This document shows, in pieces, positions 32,364 to 42,296 of a stretch of DNA of 64,000 bases. Made by a program: the position numbers and the translations under genes. Source of the DNA: Bacteroidia bacterium (GTDB lineage Bacteria; Bacteroidota; Bacteroidia; Bacteroidales; Prolixibacteraceae); NCBI GenBank assembly GCA_026391315.1, contig JAPLDT010000053.1:25828-89827 (forward strand). Direction: 5' to 3'. Position 1 is the first letter of the stretch. Every line of letters starts with the position of its first letter. The notes under the pieces were generated by a model. That model made no database searches. It saw only the letters and a list, made by a program, of their open reading frames with translations, and was not told the DNA's origin.

Positions 32364-34022
32364 ATGATCAAGAGTGCCTTACAAATAGAAAGGGCAAAGT
32401 ATGCGCCAAAGGTGCCAAAAGCTTTGCAGGGAAATGTTAAAATAGTAGCCGGGAAGAGTACTGAATCAGTTGCCGACCAGGATGAAATAAAGAAGCTCTT
32501 TCCAAATACCTACGGGATGCCGATTCTCACTTTGGAAAAAAGTGAGGAAGCTGTTACTACAAAGATTGTGAATGTTGGAGTTATTCTGTCAGGAGGACAA
32601 GCTCCCGGGGGTCACAATGTGATATCCGGTATTTTCGACGCTTTGAAAAAATTGAATCCAGCCAACCGTTTGTATGGTTTTATGGGCGGTCCCAGCGGGT
32701 TGGTGCTTCACGATTACATAGAACTTACCAGCGATATCGTTGAGGAATTTAGAAATACCGGCGGATTTGACATCATTGGATCAGGTCGCACAAAACTGGA
32801 GGAAAATGAGCAATACGATAAAGGGCTTGATATTTGCAAGAAGCTCTCCATTTCGGCCATCGTCATTATTGGTGGTGATGATTCCAATACCAATGCCTGT
32901 GTTTTGGCGGAATATTATCTGCGAAAGAAGAGTGGTGTTCAGGTAATTGGATGTCCCAAAACGATTGATGGCGATTTGAAAAACGAAATGATTGAGACCT
33001 CTTTTGGTTTCGACACGGCCTGTAAAGTCTATTCCGAGTTGATTGGAAACATCATGCGTGATGCTACCTCCGCCAAAAAATATTGGCATTTCATCAAATT
33101 AATGGGACGTTCAGCCTCTCATATCGGATTGGAATGCGCCCTTCAGACTCAGCCAAATATTTGCCTGATTTCTGAAGAAGTAGCATTCAAAGAGCAAACA
33201 TTGCAACAAATAGTGGATGATCTGGTTAGAACCATTACCAAACGGGCAGTAAATAACGAAAATTTTGGTGTTGCGCTGATTCCTGAAGGTTTGATAGAGT
33301 TCATTCCTGAAATGAAAATATTGATTGATGAGTTGAATGAACTTCTTGCCGAAGGTTCAGCCTCCGCGAAAGCATTTATAGCCATTGCAACTGATGATGA
33401 CAAGCGTGATTTTGTGATCAAACAACTTTCTGAAGCATCAGGTAAAGTTTTTAAGGTATTGCCAAAAGGTATTGCCAAACAGCTTACCCTTGACCGTGAT
33501 CCTCATGGAAATGTGCAGGTATCAAGAATTGAGACAGAAAAACTATTGATCGAGATGGTTGAAAAGCAGCTCTCTATCCTGAAAAAGCAGGGAATTGCTA
33601 AAGTGAAATTTTCGGCTCAAAATCACTTTTTTGGTTACGAAGGGCGCTGTGCAGTACCTTCCAATTTTGACGCGGATTACTGCTATTCTTTGGGTCAAAC
33701 GGCCGCGATACTCATTGCTGGCGGTAAATCCGGTTACATGGCATCTGTCAGAAACACGACAAAATCCTCCAATGAATGGGTCGCAGGCGGAGTTCCTATT
33801 ACCATGATGATGAACATGGAGCGGAGAAATGGAGTCATGAAACCGGTCATTCAAAAAGCCCTGGTTCGAATGGATGGTGCGCCGTTTAAGGCATTTGCTG
33901 CCCAACGTGACGAGTGGGCTATTCATACCTCCTTCGTATATCCGGGGCCAATTCAATATTGGGGACCTGCCACTGTTTGCGATGCTACTACCAAAACCCT
34001 TCAGTTGGAGCAAAATAAATAA
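32364..34022 (+). CDS. pfp: Diphosphate--fructose-6-phosphate 1-phosphotransferase (PPi-PFK)
   Basis: [39 protein letters not shown] (GGDD type). Confidence 0.92.
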   Translation: MIKSALQIERAKYAPKVPKALQGNVKIVAGKSTESVADQDEIKKLFPNTYGMPILTLEKSEEAVTTKIVNVGVILSGGQAPGGHNVISGIFDALKKLNPANRLYGFMGGPSGLVLHDYIELTSDIVEEFRNTGGFDIIGSGRTKLEENEQYDKGLDICKKLSISAIVIIGGDDSNTNACVLAEYYLRKKSGVQVIGCPKTIDGDLKNEMIETSFGFDTACKVYSELIGNIMRDATSAKKYWHFIKLMGRSASHIGLECALQTQPNICLISEEVAFKEQTLQQIVDDLVRTITKRAVNNENFGVALIPEGLIEFIPEMKILIDELNELLAEGSASAKAFIAIATDDDKRDFVIKQLSEASGKVFKVLPKGIAKQLTLDRDPHGNVQVSRIETEKLLIEMVEKQLSILKKQGIAKVKFSAQNHFFGYEGRCAVPSNFDADYCYSLGQTAAILIAGGKSGYMASVRNTTKSSNEWVAGGVPITMMMNMERRNGVMKPVIQKALVRMDGAPFKAFAAQRDEWAIHTSFVYPGPIQYWGPATVCDATTKTLQLEQNK

Positions 34023-34057
34023 TTGTTTGTTTTCCTATCGGATGATAGTTTATATAC

Positions 34058-34092
34058 AAAAACCGTCGGAAAGACATTTTCCGGCGGTTTTT
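34058..34092. terminator. Terminator hairpin between convergent genes
   Basis: AAAAACCGTCGGAAA-GACAT-TTTCCGGCGGTTTTT. Confidence 0.75.
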
Positions 34093-34795
34093 ATTTTTCG
34101 TTGATCAAACAAACTGTATGGCATGCGACGATTCCAGCAGTCTCCGTTCTAAGTCTGGAGTTCCCAAGAGAGACGGGGATAAAACCCTTTTCTAAGGCCA
34201 GTTTTATTTCCGAGGGATCAAAATCTCCTTCAGGACCAATAAGTATAAGAATATTTTTACCGGGCAGAACAGAATTTTTGAGTAGTCTCTTTTCACCGGA
34301 TTCGCAATGGGCAATCAGTTTAATGCCGTCAAAAGTTGAATTGACAAACTCTTTGAATGAGATCAATGAAGCAAGTTCGGGAAGAAAGGTTTGCCCTGAC
34401 TGTTTCATTGCAGAGATCAATATTTTCTCTAATCTTTCCGATTTAATATCTTTACGTTCAGAATGTTGACAAATTATTGGAACAATTCTGTCGATGCCAA
34501 TTTCAGTCGTTTTTTCAATAAACCATTCAAATCTTTCGTTATTTTTGGTAGGTGCAATGGCAATGGTTAATCGAAAATTCCGGGTGCTTTGAAATTTTTC
34601 TTCTTCCACTATCTCCAGGAGGCATTTTTTTGAATCAGGATCTTGAATGACAGCTTTATACAAAGAGCCGTTCCCGTTCATAAGTTGAACCATGTCTCCC
34701 TTTTTTAGTCTCAAAACTTTGATGCAATGTTTCGATTCATTCGCATTAAGTTGAATTGAGCTGCCTGAAATGTTGGATATATAAAATGAATTCAT
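34091..34795 (-). CDS. rsmE: 16S rRNA (uracil1498-N3)-methyltransferase
   Basis: HCIKVLRLKKGD, ILIGPEGDFDPSEI, SLGNSRLRTETA. Confidence 0.93.
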   Translation of the reverse strand: MNSFYISNISGSSIQLNANESKHCIKVLRLKKGDMVQLMNGNGSLYKAVIQDPDSKKCLLEIVEEEKFQSTRNFRLTIAIAPTKNNERFEWFIEKTTEIGIDRIVPIICQHSERKDIKSERLEKILISAMKQSGQTFLPELASLISFKEFVNSTFDGIKLIAHCESGEKRLLKNSVLPGKNILILIGPEGDFDPSEIKLALEKGFIPVSLGNSRLRTETAGIVACHTVCLINEK

Positions 34796-35169
34796 CTTTT
34801 TTCTTCAATTTTATGTTTAAAGTATAAACTGTAATTCTGAACAATTATTAACTTAAATTGTTTATTTATAAATTGGAATGGCTTTTTGGGAATATTTTGT
34901 TTTTTTCCTAACAAGAATCATGCTTACAAAACTTTATGGTGGTGATTCCGCATGAATATAAATAAGAAAAGAGATTCATTTATTCATCAGATATAAAACA
35001 ATTTAGCGTAATTTCACAAAAGATTAAATTTAATTGCATGATTTGTTAAAATATTGTAAAATAAATAAAAAAAAAGTTGTATTTCTTTTCAAACTTTTGT
35101 TAATTTGCATAATCTAAATACAACAAATATTAAATAAGTATATTGTCAATCAATCTTAAATCGTCTATT

Positions 35170-36324
35170 ATGAAAAAACTTAGCTTAGTAGCTGTATTTC
35201 TCTTCTTGAGCTATTCCCTTATTTTTGCTCAGGAGAAGGGTGAGAAATTGCCCTATAACAGGTGGGAAATTGGTGTGAATGCTGGAGTATCTAATTTTAC
35301 TGGATCTTATGTGGTTTCGAAGAGTGACTTTCTGAAGTATTTTAACAATTTTAATTCAAATTACACCCTCGGATACGGTGTTCTTGTCAAAAAGAATTTT
35401 ACCCATGTTTTTGCGTTGGAAGCGGCATACAATGGCACCACTTTGACTGGTTCTCCCGTAACGATATACAGTGCTTTTAAAACTGGGATCAATGAATTTG
35501 CTTTGAATACAGTTTGGAACATGAGCAACCTTTTCTCAAAAAATAAAATAGACAGAAAGATTTATTGGTATACTAAACTTGGAACAGGCCTGACACATGT
35601 TAACAACAAGAATTTTACGGATCCCACTGTTCAGGGGCCCTGGAGATATTGGACTGTTCCTGTTGGCGTAGGCCTCGTTTACCGTTTATCAGACAACTTA
35701 AGACTGGATCTCGGTACACAATGGAGTTGGGTTAATACCAACCGTTTGGACGGAGTTAATCAGGGGGGATTGGGAAAAACATTCCTGATTGGTGCAGTTC
35801 GTGAGAATTATTTGTATAGCCATGCAGGATTATCCTTTATGCTTGGTAAAAAACCAGTGAAACCAGCTCCGGTTGTTGAAGCGCCAAAACCGCAACCCAA
35901 ACCAGAGCCCAAACCAGAGCCCAAACCAGTTCCTGCTCCACCGGCACCTCCAAAACACGTAACTCCTTCTTGTGTAGGTGAAATTTTCAAGGTGTACTTT
36001 GCATTTGACAAATGGAATTTGAATCCTACTTCTAAGTCTGAATTGGATCGTTTGGCCAAGGATATGCAAGAGAATCCTTCTGTAAATCTGGAGATGAAAT
36101 CACATGCTGACAGTAGAGGCCCTGCAAGCTACAACATGAAGCTTACTGAAAAAAGAGGCAAATCGGTACTCGATTACCTTACAGCCAAAGGTATTAGCGC
36201 TTCCAGGGTGAATGCTCAGGCTTTCGGTGAAACACAACCTGTCAACAAATGTAAAGATGGCGTGAAATGCACTGAAGCCGAATACGCCGTCAACCGCAGA
36301 ACTGAAACCTTGGTTATCGAATAA
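35170..36324 (+). CDS. OmpA-family outer-membrane protein with Pro/Lys/Glu linker
   Basis: Barrel, PKPQPKPEPKPEPKPVPAPPAPP linker, OmpA C-terminal LEMKSHADSRGPASYNMKLTEKRGKSVLDYL. Confidence 0.9.
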   Translation: MKKLSLVAVFLFLSYSLIFAQEKGEKLPYNRWEIGVNAGVSNFTGSYVVSKSDFLKYFNNFNSNYTLGYGVLVKKNFTHVFALEAAYNGTTLTGSPVTIYSAFKTGINEFALNTVWNMSNLFSKNKIDRKIYWYTKLGTGLTHVNNKNFTDPTVQGPWRYWTVPVGVGLVYRLSDNLRLDLGTQWSWVNTNRLDGVNQGGLGKTFLIGAVRENYLYSHAGLSFMLGKKPVKPAPVVEAPKPQPKPEPKPEPKPVPAPPAPPKHVTPSCVGEIFKVYFAFDKWNLNPTSKSELDRLAKDMQENPSVNLEMKSHADSRGPASYNMKLTEKRGKSVLDYLTAKGISASRVNAQAFGETQPVNKCKDGVKCTEAEYAVNRRTETLVIE

Positions 36325-36345
36325 TCAAAAAACACAATATAAATC

Positions 36346-36379
36346 GAAGCCGTCTCTGAGCACAGGGACGGCTTCTTTA
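36346..36379 (+). terminator. Terminator hairpin downstream of ompA-like gene
   Basis: GAAGCCGTCTC...GGGACGGCTTC then TTTATT. Confidence 0.7.
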
Positions 36380-36577
36380 TTGTTTTCCAAAGCCTATTTG
36401 AAATGTCGTTATAAATTAGTTAACTTACAAAGACAAATCCTGAGATGAGAGTGAAATTTATTTTAAACTTTCCGGGTATTTGAATTTAACGTTAAAATTG
36501 TCTGCATGTTGTTTCATCTTGCACCAATTATCATGATATTTGCTTCAATTAATCAGGTCACCTAAAAAAAGTTCAAA

Positions 36578-37753
36578 ATGCTAAAAATTCAAACGCTGAA
36601 TAAGATTGACCACGAAGGTCTTCAGGTTTTTCCATTGTCAAAGTATGAGATAGTCAGTGAGACTCCCAATCCGGATGCTATTTTGTTACGTAGTTTTTCG
36701 ATGCATGAAATGGAACTTCCGGCATCTCTCAAAGCTGTAGCAAGGGCAGGTGCTGGAGTGAACAATATTCCAATTGATCGTTGTACTGAGAAAGGTATTG
36801 TGGTCTTTAATACACCGGGAGCCAATGCCAATGCCGTAAAGGAATTGGTGATAGCTGGAATGTTGCTGGCTTCCAGGGATATCACCGGAGGAATCGCCTG
36901 GGCCCAAACACTTCTAACTGACGGTGACAAGGTTCCAGCTCTTGTAGAAAAGGGGAAAGCAGCCTTTGGAGGGATAGAGCTAAAAGGGAAAACCCTTGCC
37001 ATCATTGGTCTGGGCGACATAGGTGTTTTGGTCGCCAATGTGGCAAAGTCCCTTGGAATGAAGGTAATAGGTTTCGATCCATTCATTACGGTTGATAATG
37101 CCTGGAAGCTTGACCAAAGCATTGTCAGATCAGAGAGTATTGAGGGATGCCTTTCACAAGCCGATTTCATTACATTGCATGTTCCATTGATGGATGCAAC
37201 ACGTGGATTGATTAACTCAGAAAAAATCGCCGTTATGAAAGACGGAGTGAAGATATTGAATTTTGCCAGGGGTGAGTTGGTTTCAAACCCGGATATCATT
37301 GCAGCCATTGAACGCAAAAAAGTTACCCGTTATGTAACGGATTTTCCGGATGCCACCATGCTAAATGTCCCCGGAGTTATTCCAATTCCGCACTTAGGAG
37401 CATCCACCAATGAATCTGAAGTAAATTGCGCCATTATGGGCGCCAATCAACTGATGGATTTTCTGGAGAACGGAAACATTAGAAACTCTGTGAATTTCCC
37501 AAAAGCAACCATGGATCGAACATGTTGTGCAAGAATTATAATCGCCAACCGCAACGTTCCAACCATGGTAAGTCAAATTACATCCATTCTGGCTCAGGAA
37601 GGAATCAATATCTCCAATATGCTCAACCGCAATAGAAACGAGGTTGCCTATAACATCATTGATACAGACCAAAATTTTATTGCCGAGGAGGTAAAACAAA
37701 AAATTGAAGGCATTGATGGAGTTTTGATGGTTCGAATCATTCTTCCCAAATAA
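36578..37753 (+). CDS. serA: D-3-phosphoglycerate dehydrogenase-like
   Basis: VARAGAGVNNIPIDRCTEKGIVVFNTPGANANAVKEL, GLGDIG, C-terminal ACT-like domain. Confidence 0.88.
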   Translation: MLKIQTLNKIDHEGLQVFPLSKYEIVSETPNPDAILLRSFSMHEMELPASLKAVARAGAGVNNIPIDRCTEKGIVVFNTPGANANAVKELVIAGMLLASRDITGGIAWAQTLLTDGDKVPALVEKGKAAFGGIELKGKTLAIIGLGDIGVLVANVAKSLGMKVIGFDPFITVDNAWKLDQSIVRSESIEGCLSQADFITLHVPLMDATRGLINSEKIAVMKDGVKILNFARGELVSNPDIIAAIERKKVTRYVTDFPDATMLNVPGVIPIPHLGASTNESEVNCAIMGANQLMDFLENGNIRNSVNFPKATMDRTCCARIIIANRNVPTMVSQITSILAQEGINISNMLNRNRNEVAYNIIDTDQNFIAEEVKQKIEGIDGVLMVRIILPK

Positions 37754-37776
37754 TCACACCATTCTATATTTTCAAA

Positions 37777-39804
37777 ATGAATAATACAATTGTCAACAAA
37801 GCTGCAGACAACATTCGGATTCTTTCTGCCGCGATGGTTGAAAAATCGAATTCCGGTCATCCGGGGGGAGCTATGGGAGGAGCGGACTTCATCAATGTCC
37901 TCTATTCAGAATTTTTAAAATATGATCCGGCTGACATGACCTGGCCTTTCAGGGATAGATTTTTCCTGGATCCGGGACACATGTCACCAATGCTCTATTC
38001 CGCGCTTTCACTGGGAGGTTATTTTTCTATGGAAGACCTCAAGAATTTTCGCCAATGGGGTTCTGTAACTCCGGGTCACCCGGAAGTTGATCCGGAAAGG
38101 GGTGTTGAGAATACTTCTGGGCCTTTGGGCCAAGGCCATACCATGGCAGTAGGCGCTGCCATTACCGAACGCTTCTTGGTTTCCCGTTTTGGAGAATGGA
38201 TGGCCCATAAAACCTATACTTTTATTTCGGATGGGGGAGTGCAGGAGGAGATATCTCAGGGAGCAGGCCGGTTGGCCGGGTATCTTGGATTGAGCAACCT
38301 CATCATGTTCTATGATTCAAACGATATTCAGTTATCAACAGAAACCTGTTCAGTAACTTCTGAGGATACTGCCGCCAAATACAAAGCCTGGAACTGGAAT
38401 GTTACAACCATCAATGGCAACGATGCCGGAGAGATCCGTGAAGCGCTGAAATCGGCCTTAAAGGAGAAGAAACGTCCATCTTTGATCATCGGAAAGACGA
38501 TCATGGGAAAAGGCGCTGTGAAGGAGGATGGTTCCAATTTTGAGCGTCAATGCTCAACTCATGGCCAACCACTCTCCCATGCAGGCGCTTCTTTTAAAAA
38601 GACCATCGCAAATCTTGGGGGTGATCCTGAAAATCCTTTTGTGATCTTCCCTGAAGTCGAAGAACTCTACAGGAAAAGGAGAGAAGTTTTGCTCAAATGG
38701 GCAGATGAAAAGAATCTGGAAGAGGATAAATGGGCGGTTGCAAATCCCGATTTGGAAAAGAAACTGGAGATTTTCCTTTCGGGGGAAACGCCTGAATTTG
38801 ATTTCTCCAAAATTGCGCAAAAACCGGGTGCAGCAACACGAAATGCCTCCGCAACGGTGTTGGCGGCTTTCGCAAAGGGTGTGGAAAATATGATTGTTGC
38901 CTCTGCCGACCTTTCCAATTCAGATAAAACTGACGGTTTTCTCAACAATAGTCATGCTTTTACGAATGGAGACTTCTCAGGAGCTTTCCTTCAGGCAGGA
39001 GTAAGCGAGCTCACTATGGCATGTGTAATGAACGGGATGGCCTTGCATGGCGGTGTAATTCCCGCTTGCGGGACCTTCTTCGTATTTTCAGATTACATGA
39101 AACCTGCCTTGCGTATGTCTGCCCTTATGCAGCTTCCTGTTAAGTTTATCTGGACGCATGATGCCTTCAGAGTTGGAGAAGACGGTCCAACCCATCAGCC
39201 TGTTGAACATGAAGCTCAGCTGCGCTTGATGGAACAACTAAAGAACCACCACGGCGACAATTCCGTTTTGGTATTGCGACCTGCTGATGCCAGTGAAACT
39301 ACGGTCGCATGGCAAATCGCCCTGGAGAATACATCCACCCCTACAGCGCTTATACTATCGCGCCAAAATATTAAGGATCTTCCGTCTGTTACAAGCAGAA
39401 CTGAGGAGGCCAAACAATTGGCCAAAGGCGCTTATGTCGTAGAAGTTTGTGATCAACCGGATGTAATTCTTGTTGCTTCGGGTTCTGAAGTTGCTACCCT
39501 TGTTGAAGGGGCTCAGCTGCTCAGATCTAGGGACGGGAAAAAAGTTCGCGTTGTTTCTGCTCCTTCCGAAGGACTATTCAGGGATCAGGAGAAAACTTAC
39601 CAGCTTCAGGTTCTTACACCCGGCATTCCTAAGTTTGGATTAACAGCCGGTCTGCCAGTTACATTGAAAGGATTGGTAGGAGACGACGGAGCTGTGTGGG
39701 GTTTGAACTCTTTCGGTTTTTCTGCTCCATATCAGGTACTTGACGAACAGCTCGGATTTACTGCCGAGAATGTATACAATCAGGTAAATATCTTGCTTAA
39801 ATAG
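37777..39804 (+). CDS. tkt: Transketolase
   Basis: SGHPGGAMGGADF, GPLGQGHTMAVGAAITER, EDGPTHQPVEHEA. Confidence 0.95.
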   Translation: MNNTIVNKAADNIRILSAAMVEKSNSGHPGGAMGGADFINVLYSEFLKYDPADMTWPFRDRFFLDPGHMSPMLYSALSLGGYFSMEDLKNFRQWGSVTPGHPEVDPERGVENTSGPLGQGHTMAVGAAITERFLVSRFGEWMAHKTYTFISDGGVQEEISQGAGRLAGYLGLSNLIMFYDSNDIQLSTETCSVTSEDTAAKYKAWNWNVTTINGNDAGEIREALKSALKEKKRPSLIIGKTIMGKGAVKEDGSNFERQCSTHGQPLSHAGASFKKTIANLGGDPENPFVIFPEVEELYRKRREVLLKWADEKNLEEDKWAVANPDLEKKLEIFLSGETPEFDFSKIAQKPGAATRNASATVLAAFAKGVENMIVASADLSNSDKTDGFLNNSHAFTNGDFSGAFLQAGVSELTMACVMNGMALHGGVIPACGTFFVFSDYMKPALRMSALMQLPVKFIWTHDAFRVGEDGPTHQPVEHEAQLRLMEQLKNHHGDNSVLVLRPADASETTVAWQIALENTSTPTALILSRQNIKDLPSVTSRTEEAKQLAKGAYVVEVCDQPDVILVASGSEVATLVEGAQLLRSRDGKKVRVVSAPSEGLFRDQEKTYQLQVLTPGIPKFGLTAGLPVTLKGLVGDDGAVWGLNSFGFSAPYQVLDEQLGFTAENVYNQVNILLK

Positions 39805-39825
39805 GCCGATTGCAGGTAAAAATAA

Positions 39826-39854
39826 AAAAGGGCGACCATTTGGCCGCCCTTTTT
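39826..39854. terminator. Terminator hairpin after transketolase
   Basis: AAAAGGGCG...CGCCCTTTTT. Confidence 0.75.
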
Positions 39855-39887
39855 CGTATGATGTAGAATAGTTAATCTAAAGTAATT

Positions 39888-40010
39888 TCAGTTGTTTTTG
39901 TAATCGGAGGGTGTTGAACCGGTAACTTTCTTAAAAAAACGGTTGAATGAAGATTTTGAATTGAAACCGCAATCAAAAGCGATGGCTAAAAGGGTAAACT
40001 GAAACATACA
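39888..40010 (-). pseudogene. C-terminal remnant of an AraC-family regulator
   Basis: Reverse-strand translation MFQFTLLAIAFDCGFNSKSSFNRFFKKVTGSTPSDYKNN* matches the second HTH of AraC proteins; no preceding domain in frame. Confidence 0.8.
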
Positions 40011-40328
40011 TGCCAAGAAAAATCAGCCATGTACCTATTAAAAAATCATGAGGGGCCTTTCCTTTTTTTTGATTAGTGAAGCTGCCAGAAAAAATGCTTG
40101 AAAAGCCCCTAATAACAGGATTCTATCAATTATAAGTTGGTTCATTTTTCAAAAATTTCTCAAAATTACAGAAATATAGCACTTGAATGATTAAAAAAGA
40201 AGACTACAGAAGCAAGTTGCCATGCAAGGCAAATAATAAAAATTCTTACGAAATATATTTGTAAGTGATTGAATATGAGCTATTGTACGGTAGGGCATGA
40301 TCCTAATCCTCCAGATTATCGCCTAAAA

Positions 40329-42275
40329 TTACACCTCCTTTTTCGGCTCAATTCCAAAGGTAAATCCGGCTTTAACACGGTCGATCAATTCCGGTAAAAT
40401 ATCTTGATATTCACCAATGATACCAAAATCGGCATTATGGAAAATGTTTGCTTTAGGGTTGTGGTCGATGGCAATAATTTTTTCGGCTTCTTTCATACCG
40501 GCAATGTGTTGAATGGCACCTGAAATGCCAACGGCAATATATAACTTAGGACGAATGGTTTTACCTGTTTGTCCAACTTGACGGGCATACTCGGCCACAC
40601 CTTCGTCAACTACCGGACGGCTACATGACCATTCAGCATTTACACCCTGACTTCTTAAAGCTTCGGCAAGTGCTTTGATCAAGCCTAAATTATCAGTGGT
40701 TGTGCCTCTACCTCCTGAAACGATGATGTCGGCTTCGAAAAGATTTTGCAATCCGCCTTCGCCTCTCACCGTTTTCAGAATCTCAACAACAAAATCCTGA
40801 TCGTTTAAAACAGGCTTGACACTTGAAACAATACCTTGTCTTCCCTCAACACGTTTAGGGACTTCAAATGTACCGGCACGTGCTGTTGAAATTTGAGGAC
40901 AAACAAAGCCAAGAATAGTGGCCAGTTTACTTTCTCCATAAGTAGGCCGACGTGATTCAAGAATGGGTGTATAAATCACTTTTTCTTTTTTATCAACGTA
41001 TTCTCCGATTTCAAGTCCGGTACAATCTGCGGTTACTCCGCTATCGGTTTTCATGCCTATCCGGGGAGCTAATTCACGTCCTGAGGTAGTTGCAGCAAAA
41101 AGAGCAATTTCCGGCTTCCGGACTTTGATCACTTGTTCAAAAATGGATGAAAACGGAAGTACCAGATATTCTTCAAACTTGTCGTCTTCGACAATGATTA
41201 CCTCATCCGAGCCATGTTCAATCAGTGTTTGAGCCAAATGCTGTACATTTTTCCCGATCATTAAAGTCATTACTTTGGTGCCGACACCTAATTGGGTGGC
41301 CAGGTTCCGGGCAGGAGTCAGCAATTCGAGCGAAGGTCTGGACACATTCCCGTTGGTTATTTCGGCCCAGGTAAGAATTCCGCTTGATCCATCTCTGAAG
41401 TCTTTTTCAGGGAAATCCGGACGCTCTGTATCTTTTTTTGCCTCAGCCTCCTTCTTCACCAAAACATTTCCGCCTTTTTTTAAGTTTGCGATTAAACTGT
41501 CAACCAAAGAAGCTTCATTGTGACCTTCAGACAAGGTAATAGGTGGACGTTCGCTTACGATATTAATCACTTTGGCAACAATAGTAGGGGACCCGCTAAT
41601 GCCAATCTTTTCGGTTCCTAATCCAATATCGTCAATTCCAAAAGTTGTAATTTTCAGGTTGCGGGCTTTGATGGCTCCGCTTAATGTCGGTTTACGGGGA
41701 GGAATTCCGGTTGGAGTTAATGAAATCACACAAGGCATGGGTAATTTCATCATTTGATATCCACCTTCAATGATCCTTTTTGCAATTACATTGCCTGTAC
41801 CGTCAGATTTTACACTCTCGACAAAAGTGGCTTGGGGAATTCCTATGTTTTCGGCTACCTGTGATGGAACGTGAGCCGTATCGCCATCGCTGGTTTGGCG
41901 GCCGGCTAAAATAATATATGGGTCTTTCGAATCTTTGGTAAAACCCAGGTGTTTCAGCATAGTCGCAATCGCCAACCCTGTCGCATACGTATCACTTCCG
42001 CCAAGTTTCCGGTCCGATAAAAGATATGCTTCGTCATAGCCCATCGAAATGGCCGTACGTAGAGCAACATCAAATGAACCCGGACCCATTGAGCAAACAA
42101 TTAACCTTGATTCAGGATTCTGTTTTTTTAGTTGTAAACCTGCTTCCAGTCCGAATGTGCAATCGATATTGATAATTGATTTTGCTTTTGTCCGGTCCAT
42201 TAGCCCGTCTTCACCCATTCTCATTTCGCTGGGTACCGGGACTTGTTTTATTAAACTTATTATCGTTAAAGCCAT
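40329..42275 (-). CDS. Electron transfer flavoprotein, fused beta-alpha (EtfB-EtfA) single polypeptide
   Basis: N-terminal SLIKQVPVPSEMR...AGRQTSDGDTAHVPSQVAE (EtfB); C-terminal VSGGRGTTT...GISGAIQHIAGMKEAEKIIAIDHNPKANIF (EtfA). Confidence 0.92.
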   Translation of the reverse strand: MALTIISLIKQVPVPSEMRMGEDGLMDRTKAKSIINIDCTFGLEAGLQLKKQNPESRLIVCSMGPGSFDVALRTAISMGYDEAYLLSDRKLGGSDTYATGLAIATMLKHLGFTKDSKDPYIILAGRQTSDGDTAHVPSQVAENIGIPQATFVESVKSDGTGNVIAKRIIEGGYQMMKLPMPCVISLTPTGIPPRKPTLSGAIKARNLKITTFGIDDIGLGTEKIGISGSPTIVAKVINIVSERPPITLSEGHNEASLVDSLIANLKKGGNVLVKKEAEAKKDTERPDFPEKDFRDGSSGILTWAEITNGNVSRPSLELLTPARNLATQLGVGTKVMTLMIGKNVQHLAQTLIEHGSDEVIIVEDDKFEEYLVLPFSSIFEQVIKVRKPEIALFAATTSGRELAPRIGMKTDSGVTADCTGLEIGEYVDKKEKVIYTPILESRRPTYGESKLATILGFVCPQISTARAGTFEVPKRVEGRQGIVSSVKPVLNDQDFVVEILKTVRGEGGLQNLFEADIIVSGGRGTTTDNLGLIKALAEALRSQGVNAEWSCSRPVVDEGVAEYARQVGQTGKTIRPKLYIAVGISGAIQHIAGMKEAEKIIAIDHNPKANIFHNADFGIIGEYQDILPELIDRVKAGFTFGIEPKKEV

Positions 42276-42296
42276 TGTTACCTTTTCTTTTAATTG

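Noticed and set aside
33543-34013. 156-aa minus-strand ORF
   Set aside because: Antisense to PPi-PFK; shadow ORF
35883-35950. PKPEPKPEPKP tandem repeat considered as phase-variation tract
   Set aside because: Ordinary Pro-rich linker before an OmpA domain; repeat unit is in-frame
36622-37317. 231-aa minus-strand ORF
   Set aside because: Entirely antisense to the clear serA-like gene; no recognisable motif
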